The notes beneath the pieces are model-generated. The model was not told where the DNA came from. It saw nothing but the letters and a program-made list of their open reading frames with translations, and searched no databases. From Beijerinckiaceae bacterium (GTDB lineage: Bacteria; Pseudomonadota; Alphaproteobacteria; Rhizobiales; Beijerinckiaceae): a stretch of 64,000 bases of DNA. Where the stretch lies: positions 90,859 through 154,858 of the forward strand of contig CANGFT010000003.1 in the NCBI GenBank assembly GCA_947453205.1. Direction: 5' to 3'. Positions within the stretch are counted from its first letter, which is position 1; each line of letters opens with the position of its first letter. Of the stretch, positions 28,619 to 37,130 are shown piece by piece. A program made the position numbers and the translations under genes.

Positions 28619-29617
28619 TCAGATCATCCCGCATTGCGCGGCGAGATCGCGCAGATTGGCCTGCGGACGCGCGCCATAGTGCTGGATGACCTCCGCCGCC
28701 GCGAGGCCGCCAAGCCGCGCGCAGGTGACATAATCGGCAGAGCGCGTGAGGCCCGCGAGGAAGCCAGCCGCATAGAGATCGCCAGCGCCTGTGGTGTCCA
28801 CGAGCTGCTGGATGGGGAAGGCGGCGACCGCATGGGTCTCCTCGCGCGTCACCACCAGCGAGCCATCTTCCGAACAGGTCACGACGCCCAGCAGGTCTTC
28901 ATTGCGCAGCGCGATGACCGCCGTCTCGAAATCAGCGGTCTGATAGAGCGAGGTGAGCTCATGCTGATTGGCGAAGACGATGTCGACGGTCTTCTTGCGG
29001 ATGAGGTCGAGGAACTCGTCGCGGTAGCGGTCGACGCAGAAAGCGTCCGACAGGGTGAGCGCCACCTTGCGGCCTGCGGCGTGGGCGATGTCGGCGGCTT
29101 TCAAGAAAGCCTGCTTGGCCGCCGGGGGATCCCACAGATAGCCCTCGAGATAGGTGATGGCGGAGGCCTTCACGGTCTCCTCATCCACATCGTCGGGGGT
29201 GAGGTTCTGGCAGGCGCCCAGATAGGTGTTCATGGTGCGCTCGCCATCGGGCGTGACCAGCACGAAGCAGCGGGCGGTCGAGGGGCCGTCCGTGGCGGGG
29301 GCGGTGGGGTAGTGCACGCCCATGGCGCGGATGTCATGGCTGAAGGCGTGGCCCGCATCATCCGCGCGCACCTTGCCGATGAAGGCGGTCCTGGCGCCGA
29401 ACGAGGAAAGGCCCACGATGGTGTTGGCGGCCGACCCGCCGGAGATCACCGTTCCCGCGCCCATGATGTCGTAAAGACCGTGGGCGCGCGCCTCGTCGAT
29501 CAGGGTCATGGAGCCCTTGTGGAGCTTTTCGCGAATCAGAAAATCATCTTCGGCGCGGGCGATCACATCGACGATCGCGTTGCCAAGGCCAAGAACATCA
29601 TACCGCCAGTCGGACAT
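28619..29617 (-). CDS. PfkB-family adenosine kinase
   Basis: Ribokinase-fold sugar/nucleoside kinase of 332 residues. The GGSAAN motif is at 60-65 and the anion-hole/catalytic motif DTTGAGDLYAAGF places the base at Asp280. Overall similarity to bacterial adenosine kinases is high (for example YDVLGLGNAIVDVIARAED). Its likely role is phosphorylating adenosine released by the SAM cycle. ATG 29617 has GGAG 8 bases upstream. It is convergent with coaA, 3 bases between stops. Confidence 0.88.
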   Translation of the reverse strand: MSDWRYDVLGLGNAIVDVIARAEDDFLIREKLHKGSMTLIDEARAHGLYDIMGAGTVISGGSAANTIVGLSSFGARTAFIGKVRADDAGHAFSHDIRAMGVHYPTAPATDGPSTARCFVLVTPDGERTMNTYLGACQNLTPDDVDEETVKASAITYLEGYLWDPPAAKQAFLKAADIAHAAGRKVALTLSDAFCVDRYRDEFLDLIRKKTVDIVFANQHELTSLYQTADFETAVIALRNEDLLGVVTCSEDGSLVVTREETHAVAAFPIQQLVDTTGAGDLYAAGFLAGLTRSADYVTCARLGGLAAAEVIQHYGARPQANLRDLAAQCGMI

Positions 29618-29720
29618 TGAAAGCTCCATCATCGAATGGCGCCCATCTGGGGCGCAGTCTCCAGCCTCGTCAAGCGCGGCCATCCTTCGGGGCCGCTCCT
29701 AGCGAAGTTCATGCCGGTTT

Positions 29721-30095
29721 CTAACGCGGCGGCTTTCTGGCCCCATGGGCGTCGAGAAGGCCGAGCATGACCGTGATTTCACCCTCGCCCAGCGCCCCGA
29801 TCTGCCGGGCGAGCCGGTTGGCGAGCTGGGTGGCCTTGGGGCTGAGCCCGGCGGTGTCGACGGTGACGCGGGGGTCCGAATCCTCGGCGAGGCGCTCCAG
29901 CTCCTCCGCCTCATCCCAGATCACGTTGAAGAAGGTGATGATGCGCTGGACCAGATACCAGGTCGGCGCCCCGCGCCTGCCGTGCTCGAGCGCGGAGAGG
30001 TAGGCGGCGGAGACGCCGATCGCCTCAGCCATGGCCTTGAGCGTGACGCCGCGCGCGGCGCGCAGCTCCCGCAGCTTGGCGCCGAAGGGGGTCAC
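29721..30095 (-). CDS. XRE-family helix-turn-helix regulator
   Basis: DNA-binding protein of 124 residues. The HTH spans about 5-60 (LRELRAARGVTLKAMAEAIG ... SALEHGRRG); the C-terminal half is an amphipathic tail. The start is GTG at 30095 and forms a GTGA overlap with the stop of the Smr-domain gene, so it is translated from the same message as Smr, mltA and the Tim44-like gene. Target unknown. Confidence 0.85.
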   Translation of the reverse strand: MTPFGAKLRELRAARGVTLKAMAEAIGVSAAYLSALEHGRRGAPTWYLVQRIITFFNVIWDEAEELERLAEDSDPRVTVDTAGLSPKATQLANRLARQIGALGEGEITVMLGLLDAHGARKPPR

Positions 30096-30733
30096 GCTTC
30101 GCCCCTGCCGCTGGGTCGGCCGGGACGGCGGATGCGCACATAAAGCGCACCGGACCCGCCGTGGTGATGGGCGGCTTCCTCAAAGCCGATGACCACGCCG
30201 CGCAAATCAGGCGCCCGCAGCCATTGGGGCGCGCTGCGGCGCAGGACGCCGGTCTGCGAATGCCAGGAGGACAGGTCGGGCGAGCGGCCTCCCTTGCCGG
30301 TGATGACGAGCACGAGCTTCGCCCCGCTCGCCTGGGCGTTGAAGAGAAACTGCCTCAGGGCGCCATGGGCCTGATCCTGCCGCAGCCCATGCAGATCCAT
30401 GACCGCATCGACCTCCACGCGCCCGCGCGAGAGCCTTTGCCGCAACCGCCGTTCAAGCGGCGAGAGGGGCGCAAGGCCGGCGGCGGGATGCTGCGGCGGG
30501 GGCGTATAGCCCGGCAGGAAGGGCGCCTTGAAGCCCGCGATGTTCTGAGGCGGCGTCTTGCCGGAGGGCTGCGCGGGGGGCGCCTCAGGCGCGGGCTCGG
30601 GGACGCGGTCAGACGCGCCGCCCCTGGCCTCCATGGGCGCGACGGTCTGCGTCACCAACCGCCACAGGTCGATCTCCTCGCGGGTGAGGATGCGGTGGCG
30701 GGGCGCTCGCGGGGTCAGGTCCGAACGCTTCAT
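30092..30733 (-). CDS. Smr-domain protein
   Basis: Protein of 213 residues: a proline/alanine-rich linker (about 45-95) then a C-terminal Smr domain (about 105-200) with VMDLHGLRQDQA and LVITGKGG, the signatures of this nuclease-related fold. Stand-alone Smr proteins act as nicking or RNA endonucleases in some systems; here the substrate is unknown. ATG 30733 overlaps the mltA stop as ATGA and is preferred to the ATG at 30745. Confidence 0.88.
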   Translation of the reverse strand: MKRSDLTPRAPRHRILTREEIDLWRLVTQTVAPMEARGGASDRVPEPAPEAPPAQPSGKTPPQNIAGFKAPFLPGYTPPPQHPAAGLAPLSPLERRLRQRLSRGRVEVDAVMDLHGLRQDQAHGALRQFLFNAQASGAKLVLVITGKGGRSPDLSSWHSQTGVLRRSAPQWLRAPDLRGVVIGFEEAAHHHGGSGALYVRIRRPGRPSGRGEA

Positions 30734-31803
30734 GGGGCCGAGCATTCCTCCGCCGGGATCAGAATGTAAAGCCCGGCCCTGTGCCGGATGTCGCCCGCCA
30801 GCGCCCCCGCCGCGTCGCCCGACCCCATGAAAAGGTCGAGCCGCGCGGGGCCAAGGATCGCCGAGCCCGTGTCCTGCCCGATCATCAGGCGGCGAAAAGG
30901 CTGAAGCCCGCCCCCGGCGCCGGGCAGAAGGCCGTCCACGAAAACCGGCAGGCCATAGGGCCAGAGATTGCGGTCCATGGCGACCGAGCGCAGCGGCGTC
31001 AAAGGCGCCCCCGCGCCGCCGATGGGGCCGCTGGCGCGCTGCGGCGACTCATCCAGGGCGAAGAAGATGTAGGAGGGGTTGCGGTGCAGAAGGTTGCGGC
31101 CGGGCTCACCGGGCGCCTGTCCCTTGTCGCGCACCCATTGCTTCAACCGCGCCAGCGACATCTCTTCCTGCGCGATCTCGCCCGCCTCTATGAGGGCGCG
31201 GCCGATGGAGGCATAGGGCTGTCCGTTGCGCCCGGCATAGGTGAGCCGAACCCGTCGCCCATCCCCAAGATCGACCGCAGCCGAACCCTGAACATGGATC
31301 ATGAAGACTTCGATGGCGTCGCGCAGCCAGACCAGCGGCTGGAGCCGCTCGGGGCCCATGGCCTCTATGGCGGCGCGGTCGGGATAGGGGACGATGCGGT
31401 CAAGATCAGCCGGGCGGGCGAAGACGGGCTCGGTGAAATCTGTGGTTTTCTCAAGGGAGCCGGGAACCACCGGCTCGTAATAGCCGGTCAGGAAGGCGGA
31501 CGGCTCTTCGAGCGTTTCAATCCGGCAGGGGGTGAACGAGGCTTCGAAGAAACGCCTCGCCTGCGGTCCGCTCTCGACCCGCGCGGCGACCGCTCGCTCG
31601 CAAAGGGCGCGCAGGGCGGGAGGCGCGGGCAGGGCGCCGCGCAATTCCGCTCCGCCGCCTGCGATCAGGCGCGCCGTGCGCAGGAACGTTTCGAAGGCGG
31701 CCAGATGATCGTCTTCGCCAAAGCCGGGCAGATCGGCGAAATCGACAGGCCGCAGCCGCGCCCCCTCGGGCGCAAGCACGGCGGGCGCAGGCCTCGCGGC
31801 CAT
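30730..31803 (-). CDS. mltA: MltA-type lytic transglycosylase
   Basis: Peptidoglycan lytic transglycosylase of 357 residues. The MltA domain (about 95-260: FLTGYYEPVVPGSL, FMIHVQGSAAV) is followed by a 3D domain with the catalytic Asp in MIGQDTGSAILGPARLD. No signal peptide or lipobox is visible at the called start, unlike classical MltA; the upstream frame is occupied by the Tim44-like gene 1 base away. It overlaps the Smr gene start. Confidence 0.88.
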   Translation of the reverse strand: MAARPAPAVLAPEGARLRPVDFADLPGFGEDDHLAAFETFLRTARLIAGGGAELRGALPAPPALRALCERAVAARVESGPQARRFFEASFTPCRIETLEEPSAFLTGYYEPVVPGSLEKTTDFTEPVFARPADLDRIVPYPDRAAIEAMGPERLQPLVWLRDAIEVFMIHVQGSAAVDLGDGRRVRLTYAGRNGQPYASIGRALIEAGEIAQEEMSLARLKQWVRDKGQAPGEPGRNLLHRNPSYIFFALDESPQRASGPIGGAGAPLTPLRSVAMDRNLWPYGLPVFVDGLLPGAGGGLQPFRRLMIGQDTGSAILGPARLDLFMGSGDAAGALAGDIRHRAGLYILIPAEECSAP

Positions 31804-31804
31804 G

Positions 31805-32518
31805 TCAGTGGGCGGCTTCGGTCGCCACCAGCCGCCAGTTGGGATCCTTGGCCTTCACATCGCGGGCGAAGGTCCAGACATCCACCACATCCATGATCTT
31901 GTCCGCGCCGCCGTCGATGACGGCGCCAGCGCGGTCGCGGGTCAGGGTGATGAGCTTGGAGGCGAAACGGACCGTGATCTGCGCCGTCCCCTCCCGCAGA
32001 TGGGCGTCCGCGATGGTTGCGCCGTCGATCGAGACGAAGGTGGTCTCCACGGTCTCGCCCTGGGCTTCGCGCGCGCTGATGGCGGCGGCGAAACTGTCAA
32101 AGACATCAGGGGCCAGAAGCCCGCGCAAGCCGTCACGGTCGCCGCGCGCAAAGGCTGTGACGATCATCTCATAGGCGGAGCGGGCGCCGTTTTGGAAGCC
32201 GCCCGCGTCGAAGGTGGAATCCGCAGCGGTGATGGCCTCAAGACCTGCGAAGGCTCCGGCGTCCGCAAGCTTGCCCCAACGGGCCTCGGGCGTGGCGGGG
32301 GCGCGGTTGGCGTCGGCAGGCGCAGCGCCCGGCAGGCGGATGACATTGCCCTGCGACGCCCCGCCAGGCGTGGCGCCGTCATCGGCGCGACGCTTGAAGG
32401 GATCATAGGGGGGCCGCTCTTCGCCGGTCCGCGTCCCCAGGACCGACCTCAGCTTGATGAGGACGAAAATCGCCAGAACGGCGAAGATGATCGTCGAGAT
32501 GTCGAAATTGTCCTGCAT
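31805..32518 (-). CDS. Tim44/TimA-like domain protein
   Basis: Protein of 237 residues with one N-terminal membrane anchor (about 8-25, ISTIIFAVLAIFVLIKL), an RPPYDPF motif, a low-complexity linker and a C-terminal Tim44-like domain (about 85-230). This is the alphaproteobacterial relative of the mitochondrial import motor subunit Tim44; its bacterial role is not settled. It sits next to secB on the opposite strand, the usual alphaproteobacterial pairing. It is the first gene of the Tim44-mltA-Smr-HTH operon. Confidence 0.88.
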   Translation of the reverse strand: MQDNFDISTIIFAVLAIFVLIKLRSVLGTRTGEERPPYDPFKRRADDGATPGGASQGNVIRLPGAAPADANRAPATPEARWGKLADAGAFAGLEAITAADSTFDAGGFQNGARSAYEMIVTAFARGDRDGLRGLLAPDVFDSFAAAISAREAQGETVETTFVSIDGATIADAHLREGTAQITVRFASKLITLTRDRAGAVIDGGADKIMDVVDVWTFARDVKAKDPNWRLVATEAAH

Positions 32519-32761
32519 CGCGTTCTTTCGGTCTCCGGAGGGGTAAGCCGCGGGCGGCGCCGTTCGTTGCTATATGTGGGCCTTCCCGCGCTTTTATGCA
32601 AAGGGGCGCCGGGGGCGGCCCGATGGCGGTCGCTGGCGCCTGAACAGCGTCGCCAAACCTTGTTCGGCTGATCCTTTCCATGCTAGTCCCCGGGCCAGAG
32701 GCGCCGATCCGCTTCCCCGGCGGGATTCGGCCCTGCTGGCTGTTTTCTGGAGATTTGCAAT

Positions 32762-33235
32762 ATGGCTGACAACGGCAATGGTGCGAATGATGAGGCGCTG
32801 CCTCAGCTGAATGTTCTGGCGCAATATACGAAGGATCTCTCCTTTGAAAACCCCAACGCGCCCAAGTCGCTGGGGCCGCAGGAGCAGGGTCCGAACATCA
32901 ATATTCAAGTGAATGTGAACGCCAGGCAGCTTTCTGAAGGCGAATTTGAGGTGGATCTGATGCTCGAGGGCTCCGCCCAGGGCAAGGATTCGGTCCTGTT
33001 CAAGTTTGAGCTCAATTACGCCGGCATCTTCCGCTTCCGCAACATTCCCGAGGCGGAGCTGCATGCGGTCATCATGATCGAATGCCCGCGCCTGCTCTTC
33101 CCCTTCGCCCGGCAGATCATCGCCGACAGCGTGCGCAACGGCGGCTTCCCGCCCCTGTTCATCGACCCCATCGATTTCGTGGCGCTCTATCGCCAGCGCA
33201 TCGCCGAGATGCAGAACACATCCGGCAACGCCTGA
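32762..33235 (+). CDS. secB: Protein-export chaperone SecB
   Basis: Tetrameric cytoplasmic chaperone of 157 residues that keeps preproteins unfolded and hands them to SecA. Motifs [29 protein letters not shown] and [16 protein letters not shown] are typical. ATG 32762 has TGGAGA upstream. The 243 bases between it and the divergent Tim44-like gene hold both promoters; I see no other gene there. Confidence 0.95.
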   Translation: MADNGNGANDEALPQLNVLAQYTKDLSFENPNAPKSLGPQEQGPNINIQVNVNARQLSEGEFEVDLMLEGSAQGKDSVLFKFELNYAGIFRFRNIPEAELHAVIMIECPRLLFPFARQIIADSVRNGGFPPLFIDPIDFVALYRQRIAEMQNTSGNA

Positions 33236-33255
33236 TCGACCTGTGTCTGGCGCGC

Positions 33256-33942
33256 TTATTTGATGTAGTCGCGCCAGACCGCCTTATCCCCAAGACCGGC
33301 CAGGAAGCGCCCGTGGGCTTCTGCTTCCTCGTCATTGAGCAAGGGCGCCAGCGGCGTCGGCCGTTCGCGCCGCACGCTGATCTGGCTCTTCTGGCGGATC
33401 GCCGCCTCCGACGCCAGAACAAGCGTCGCCTGCCGACCCCCCATCAATTCCGCATAGACCTCCGCGAGGATCTCCGAATCCATGAGCGCGCCATGTTTGG
33501 TGCGGCGTGAATTGTCGATCTTGTAGCGGGCGCAGAGCGCGTCTAGCGAATTGGCGGCGCCGGGATGCTTGCGCCGGGCATAGCTGAGCGTATCGAAGGC
33601 GCGGTCGGCCGGGAGCAGAGGCAGACCCGCACGCTTCAATTCCGCATTGAGAAATTTCATGTCGAATTCGGCGTTGTGGATCACAAGCCGGGAATCGCCG
33701 ATGAAGCTGAGGAAATCCGCCACGGCGTCCTTGAAGAGCGGCTTGCCCTTCAGGAATTCAGTGGAGAGGCCATGGACCCTGAAGGCGCCTTCGGGCACAT
33801 CGCGCTCGGGGTCGAGATAGGTGTGATAATGCTCGCCGGTCGGGATGAAGTTGAGGACCTCGACGCAGGCGATCTCCACAAGCCGGTCGCCGGTCGCTGG
33901 ATCAAGCCCTGTCGTTTCCGTGTCCAGAATGATTTCGCGCAT
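33256..33942 (-). CDS. dnaQ: DNA polymerase III epsilon subunit (proofreading exonuclease)
   Basis: DEDDh 3'-5' exonuclease of 228 residues. Motif I is [10 protein letters not shown] (Asp7, Glu9), motif [13 protein letters not shown], motif [13 protein letters not shown]. The start ATG 33942 lies inside the coaE 3' end, giving a 41-base overlap. The C-terminal tail (about 185-228) is the part that would bind the alpha subunit. Convergent with secB. Confidence 0.95.
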   Translation of the reverse strand: MREIILDTETTGLDPATGDRLVEIACVEVLNFIPTGEHYHTYLDPERDVPEGAFRVHGLSTEFLKGKPLFKDAVADFLSFIGDSRLVIHNAEFDMKFLNAELKRAGLPLLPADRAFDTLSYARRKHPGAANSLDALCARYKIDNSRRTKHGALMDSEILAEVYAELMGGRQATLVLASEAAIRQKSQISVRRERPTPLAPLLNDEEAEAHGRFLAGLGDKAVWRDYIK

Positions 33943-34540
33943 GAGCGCCAGCCTTTTCGAGATAGGCGGCGGCGCGCAGAATGGATTCGACGTCGCGACC
34001 GGCCGCTTCAAAACCCCTGCTGGTGTCGACGATGAAATGCGCACGGGCGCGCTTCTCGCGATCAGGGATCTGCCTGGCGACTATGGCCGCGAATATCTCC
34101 GGCGTCATCCCGGGGCGGGCCAGAACCCGGGACTTTTGCACCGATTCGGGGGCCGTCACGACAACGACGGCGTCGACATCCCCCGCGCCGCCGATCTCGA
34201 AGAGGAGGGGAATGTCGAGAACGACCACGGGATGGTTCTGTTTCTTAGCGGCCTCAAGAAAGGCGGCGCGCTCTTCGGCTACGAGGGGATGGACGATGGC
34301 CTCGAGGCGCTTCATCGCCACGCCATTCCCGATGACCGCCTCGCGCAGGGCCGCCCGATCAACCACCCCCTCGCGCAGCGTTCCGGGGAAGGCGGCTTCG
34401 ATGAGGGGGGCTGCCCTGCCTGCGTAAAGCGCATGGACGGCTGCGTCGGAATCATGCACGGGGACGCCGCGCTGGCGGAAGAGATCAGCCGTCGCCGACT
34501 TGCCCATGCCGATGGAGCCCGTGAGCCCGAGAATGACCAT
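33902..34540 (-). CDS. coaE: Dephospho-CoA kinase
   Basis: Last step of CoA synthesis, 212 residues. The P-loop [11 protein letters not shown] is at about 5-15, the acceptor-binding [12 protein letters not shown] in the middle. Start ATG 34540 has GGGGGTG upstream and begins 1 base after the maf stop. It overlaps dnaQ by 41 bases, longer than most overlaps in the window. Confidence 0.94.
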   Translation of the reverse strand: MVILGLTGSIGMGKSATADLFRQRGVPVHDSDAAVHALYAGRAAPLIEAAFPGTLREGVVDRAALREAVIGNGVAMKRLEAIVHPLVAEERAAFLEAAKKQNHPVVVLDIPLLFEIGGAGDVDAVVVVTAPESVQKSRVLARPGMTPEIFAAIVARQIPDREKRARAHFIVDTSRGFEAAGRDVESILRAAAYLEKAGAHARNHSGHGNDRA

Positions 34541-34541
34541 T

Positions 34542-35174
34542 TCACCCCCGCAATAAAGAATGGCCACGCAAGGCCGCGATCAGCCCGAGCAGCGGCAGGC
34601 CCATGATGGTCGCGTGCTGGCCCTCGATGGCCGCGAAGAGATGAAGCCCAAGTCCCTCGATCTGATAGGCGCCGACGCTGCCCAAAATCGCCTCGCCAGC
34701 GGCGTCGAGATAGGCCTCGATGAAAGCGTCGCTCAGCGCGCGCATGGTCAGCGTCGCATGATCCGCTACGTCAAGCATGACCTCGCCATCCCTGACGAGC
34801 GTGGCGGCCGAATGGAGCTGATGGGCGCGGCCGGAAAGCAGACGCAAATGTTCGCGCGCGCCACTCCTGCCTTTGGGCTTTGACAGGAGTTCATCCCCGA
34901 CTTGCAGCGTCTGGTCGCCGCCAAGCACATGGCGGCCGGGATGGCGCGCGCTCACCTCGCGCGCCTTGGCGCTGGCGAGGGCTGCGGCGATCACGGCTCC
35001 GCCCGCGCCTGCCGCGCGCAGCGGCGCCTCCAGGCTGCGCTCGTCGACCTCTGGCTTGACGATCTCGAAAGCGATTCCAGCGCTTGCGAGCATCAGCGCC
35101 CGCGCCGCGCTGCCCGATGCGAGGATCAAAGGCTCCAGCGGCCTCCAGAGGGACTGCGCCACAGACCCGCCCAT
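34542..35174 (-). CDS. maf: Maf-family nucleotide pyrophosphatase
   Basis: House-cleaning NTP pyrophosphatase of 210 residues. [29 protein letters not shown] and VLGGDQTLQ are the Maf signatures; Asp in GGDQ is the putative metal/catalytic residue. Which modified nucleotide it prefers (dTTP/UTP-type or m7GTP-type) cannot be told. It follows the PPSR gene by 6 bases. Confidence 0.9.
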   Translation of the reverse strand: MGGSVAQSLWRPLEPLILASGSAARALMLASAGIAFEIVKPEVDERSLEAPLRAAGAGGAVIAAALASAKAREVSARHPGRHVLGGDQTLQVGDELLSKPKGRSGAREHLRLLSGRAHQLHSAATLVRDGEVMLDVADHATLTMRALSDAFIEAYLDAAGEAILGSVGAYQIEGLGLHLFAAIEGQHATIMGLPLLGLIAALRGHSLLRG

Positions 35175-35180
35175 GACGCC

Positions 35181-36014
35181 CTAAGCCTCGGCGATGCGCT
35201 TGAGGCGATGGGCCTTGTGCAGATCGATGATCGCCGCCGCAGTCTCTTCGATGGAGCGGCGCGTCACGTCGATCATCGGCCAGCCATGGGCGGCGCACAG
35301 ACGGCGCGAATGGGCGATCTCCTCAGCCACCGCAATGCGATCGACATAAGACGTCTCCTGATCCGCATTGAGCGCCAGAAGACGGTTCTGACGGATCTGC
35401 ACGATGCGTTCAGGGGACGCGACAAGCCCCACCACGAGCGGGTTCCTCGCCGTCTCGACGCCAGGCGGCAGGGGGACATTGGGGACAAGCGGAATATTGG
35501 CTGTCTTGACGCCCCTGTTGGCGAGATAGATGCTCGTGGGCGTCTTCGAGGTGCGGCTCACGCCAAGCAGCAGAACATCTGCGTCTTCGATATTCTGGGG
35601 CTGCTGGCCGTCATCATGCATCATGGTGAAATTGAGCGCGTCGATGCGCTTGAAATATTCGGCGTTCAGCATGTGCTGGGCGCCGGGCTTCGAAGCCGAG
35701 GATTCCCCCAGATAGGCTTCGAAGAGATCGAAGATGGGCTGCAGGACCGAAAGACAGGGGCTTCCCATGTCCCGGCAAGCCTCCTGCAGACGGTCTGACA
35801 ATTCGCGATCCACGAAGGTGAAGAGCACGATGCCCGGGGCGGCTTCAATCTCCGTGATCGCGCGGTCCAGCTGCGCGCGCGTGCGCACGAGCGGAAACAC
35901 ATGTTCGATGGAGGCGACGCCCTGATACTGAGCCGCCACGGCGCGGCTGGCCGCGATCAGGGTTTCGCCTGTGGCGTCGGAGACCAGGTGAAGGTGGAAA
36001 TAGCTGCGTCCCAA
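35181..36014 (-). CDS. Pyruvate, phosphate dikinase regulatory protein (kinase/phosphorylase, DUF299)
   Basis: Bifunctional serine/threonine kinase-phosphorylase that switches PPDK or PEP synthase on and off. The ADP-binding loop [18 protein letters not shown] holds GVSRTSKT at 151-158. A TTG start at 36014 is chosen: it gives [19 protein letters not shown], the family N-terminus, 277 residues, with GAGG 6 bases upstream. The frame runs further upstream to an ATG at 36098 but that extension lies in the DnaA-box-like region. This gene (RP001 type) commonly borders oriC in alphaproteobacteria. Confidence 0.88.
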   Translation of the reverse strand: MGRSYFHLHLVSDATGETLIAASRAVAAQYQGVASIEHVFPLVRTRAQLDRAITEIEAAPGIVLFTFVDRELSDRLQEACRDMGSPCLSVLQPIFDLFEAYLGESSASKPGAQHMLNAEYFKRIDALNFTMMHDDGQQPQNIEDADVLLLGVSRTSKTPTSIYLANRGVKTANIPLVPNVPLPPGVETARNPLVVGLVASPERIVQIRQNRLLALNADQETSYVDRIAVAEEIAHSRRLCAAHGWPMIDVTRRSIEETAAAIIDLHKAHRLKRIAEA

Positions 36015-36508
36015 AGCGGCCTCGCTTGCTGTCCACAGATCAGAGGGCCTGTGGAGAGCAGTGGATAATGGGCGCCGAATGGCGACCCTCGCCCACACTG
36101 CCCTGAGCAGGGTTTTTTCTCAACCGGCGTGAGGCTGGTGAATGAAAGAAGCCGGTTTTAGGGTTTAAGTCGAATTGCGGGGGAAACCATTTGGCCATCC
36201 ACAGACCGGATGAGGCGAAAGCCCCGGAATGGTTAACAATTCGTTAAGGACGCAGGCTTGGCCGTCGTGGCTGTGAATCCCTGTGATTATGTGCGCAAGC
36301 AGTGATCGACCTGGGCATGAAACAGCGTCACCATTTCAAGGGGCCTAAGGAGAAGAAACAGATTCTCAAGAATCTTTCTCTTTTATTTTATGAGCGATCA
36401 GCCTTTCATGCGGATGAAAGCGCGAGCAGGCGAATCGATGATCTGGATTGCGCAAGGAGTCTTGCGAAAACGCTCACTATGAGCCTTGCGAACAATAAAG
36501 GATGAAGC
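36015..36508. other. Candidate chromosomal replication origin (oriC)
   Basis: A 494-base stretch without a convincing gene. It holds four DnaA-box-like 9-mers: 36029-36037 (plus), 36050-36058 and 36060-36068 (minus), 36195-36203 (plus). The third, TTATCCACT, differs from TTATCCACA at one base; the others match 7 of 9. A CtrA-type TTAA-N7-TTAA site is at 36233-36247. GANTC methylation sites lie at 36275, 36361, 36370 and 36432. An AT-rich stretch at 36360-36395 contains GATTCT-CA-AGAATC. An AACCGGC/GCCGGTT inverted repeat is at 36122-36157. It is flanked by the PPSR gene and hemJ, close to rho and parAB. Confidence 0.7.
36233..36247. promoter_or_regulatory. CtrA-type binding motif
   Basis: TTAA-CAATTCG-TTAA matches the full CtrA consensus TTAA-N7-TTAA. 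CtrA sites are known inside the Caulobacter origin, where they repress initiation, and at cell-cycle promoters. Here the motif sits inside the candidate oriC, 262 bases before hemJ. Confidence 0.6.
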
Positions 36509-36937
36509 GTGACCGCCTATCTCTGGATCAAGTCGCTGCATGTCATGTCGATCATCGCCTGGATGGCGGGATTGCTCTATCTGCCCCGGCTGTTCGTCTA
36601 TCATTGCGGCGCGGCGGCGGGATCGGAGATGTCCGAGACCTTCAAGGTGATGGAGCGTCGCCTGCTGCGCGCCATCATGACCCCCGCCATGATCCTGGCC
36701 TGGATCACCGGCCTTACGCTGGCTGTGCAGGCCGGGTTTTTCACCGCCGGCTGGATGCATTTCAAGCTTCTTCTGGTGCTCATCATGTCCGGCGCCCATG
36801 GCTACATGTCCCGTTGCGTCCGGACCTTCGCCGCTGACGCCAATATGCGCAGCCACAAATTCTATCGGGTGTTGAACGAGGTTCCGACCCTTCTCATGCT
36901 TGCGGTCGTGGTGGCGGTGATCGTCAAGCCTTTTTGA
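36509..36937 (+). CDS. hemJ: Protoporphyrinogen oxidase HemJ
   Basis: Small membrane protein of 142 residues that oxidises protoporphyrinogen IX in heme synthesis. Four hydrophobic helices are visible; the conserved His in WIKSLHVMSIIAWMAGL (His11) and the FKLLLVLIMSGAHGY block are HemJ signatures. The start is GTG at 36509 with AAGGA 8 bases upstream. In relatives hemE and hemH often sit here; only hemJ is present at this origin flank. Confidence 0.92.
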   Translation: MTAYLWIKSLHVMSIIAWMAGLLYLPRLFVYHCGAAAGSEMSETFKVMERRLLRAIMTPAMILAWITGLTLAVQAGFFTAGWMHFKLLLVLIMSGAHGYMSRCVRTFAADANMRSHKFYRVLNEVPTLLMLAVVVAVIVKPF

Positions 36938-37056
36938 TAGGCTGGGGCTTGCCGTTCGAGGGATCACGCCATCTTGCCATGGGGCGTGAATCGTTCTATT
37001 CGTGAGTTCCCTCCTCGCAGTTTTGCTTGCTTAGCCCCTTCGCTCCGCCGAGGGCC

Positions 37057-37085
37057 GGAAGCTCCCCGCTTCCAGCGCAAGCGCT
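37057..37085 (+). promoter_or_regulatory. Tandem hairpins in the rho leader
   Basis: GGAAGC-TCCCC-GCTTCC (37057-37073) is directly followed by AGCGC-AA-GCGCT (37074-37085). They lie 46-74 bases before the rho ATG in a 193-base leader that also has pyrimidine-rich stretches. rho is often autoregulated through its leader; a role here is inference. Confidence 0.35.
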
Positions 37086-37130
37086 GCCTTCAATCAAGCT
37101 TCGCGCTTTTTGCGTTCAAGGATCATCCCC

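Noticed and set aside
36098..36118. Terminator-like hairpin with T6 in the PPSR-hemJ spacer
   Set aside because: The stem is only 4-5 bp and no plus-strand gene precedes it; it may instead be part of the origin structure.
36302..36505. 67-codon plus-strand frame just before hemJ
   Set aside because: It starts without a good ribosome binding site, has AT-rich and charged composition unlike the neighbours, matches no family and lies inside the candidate origin.
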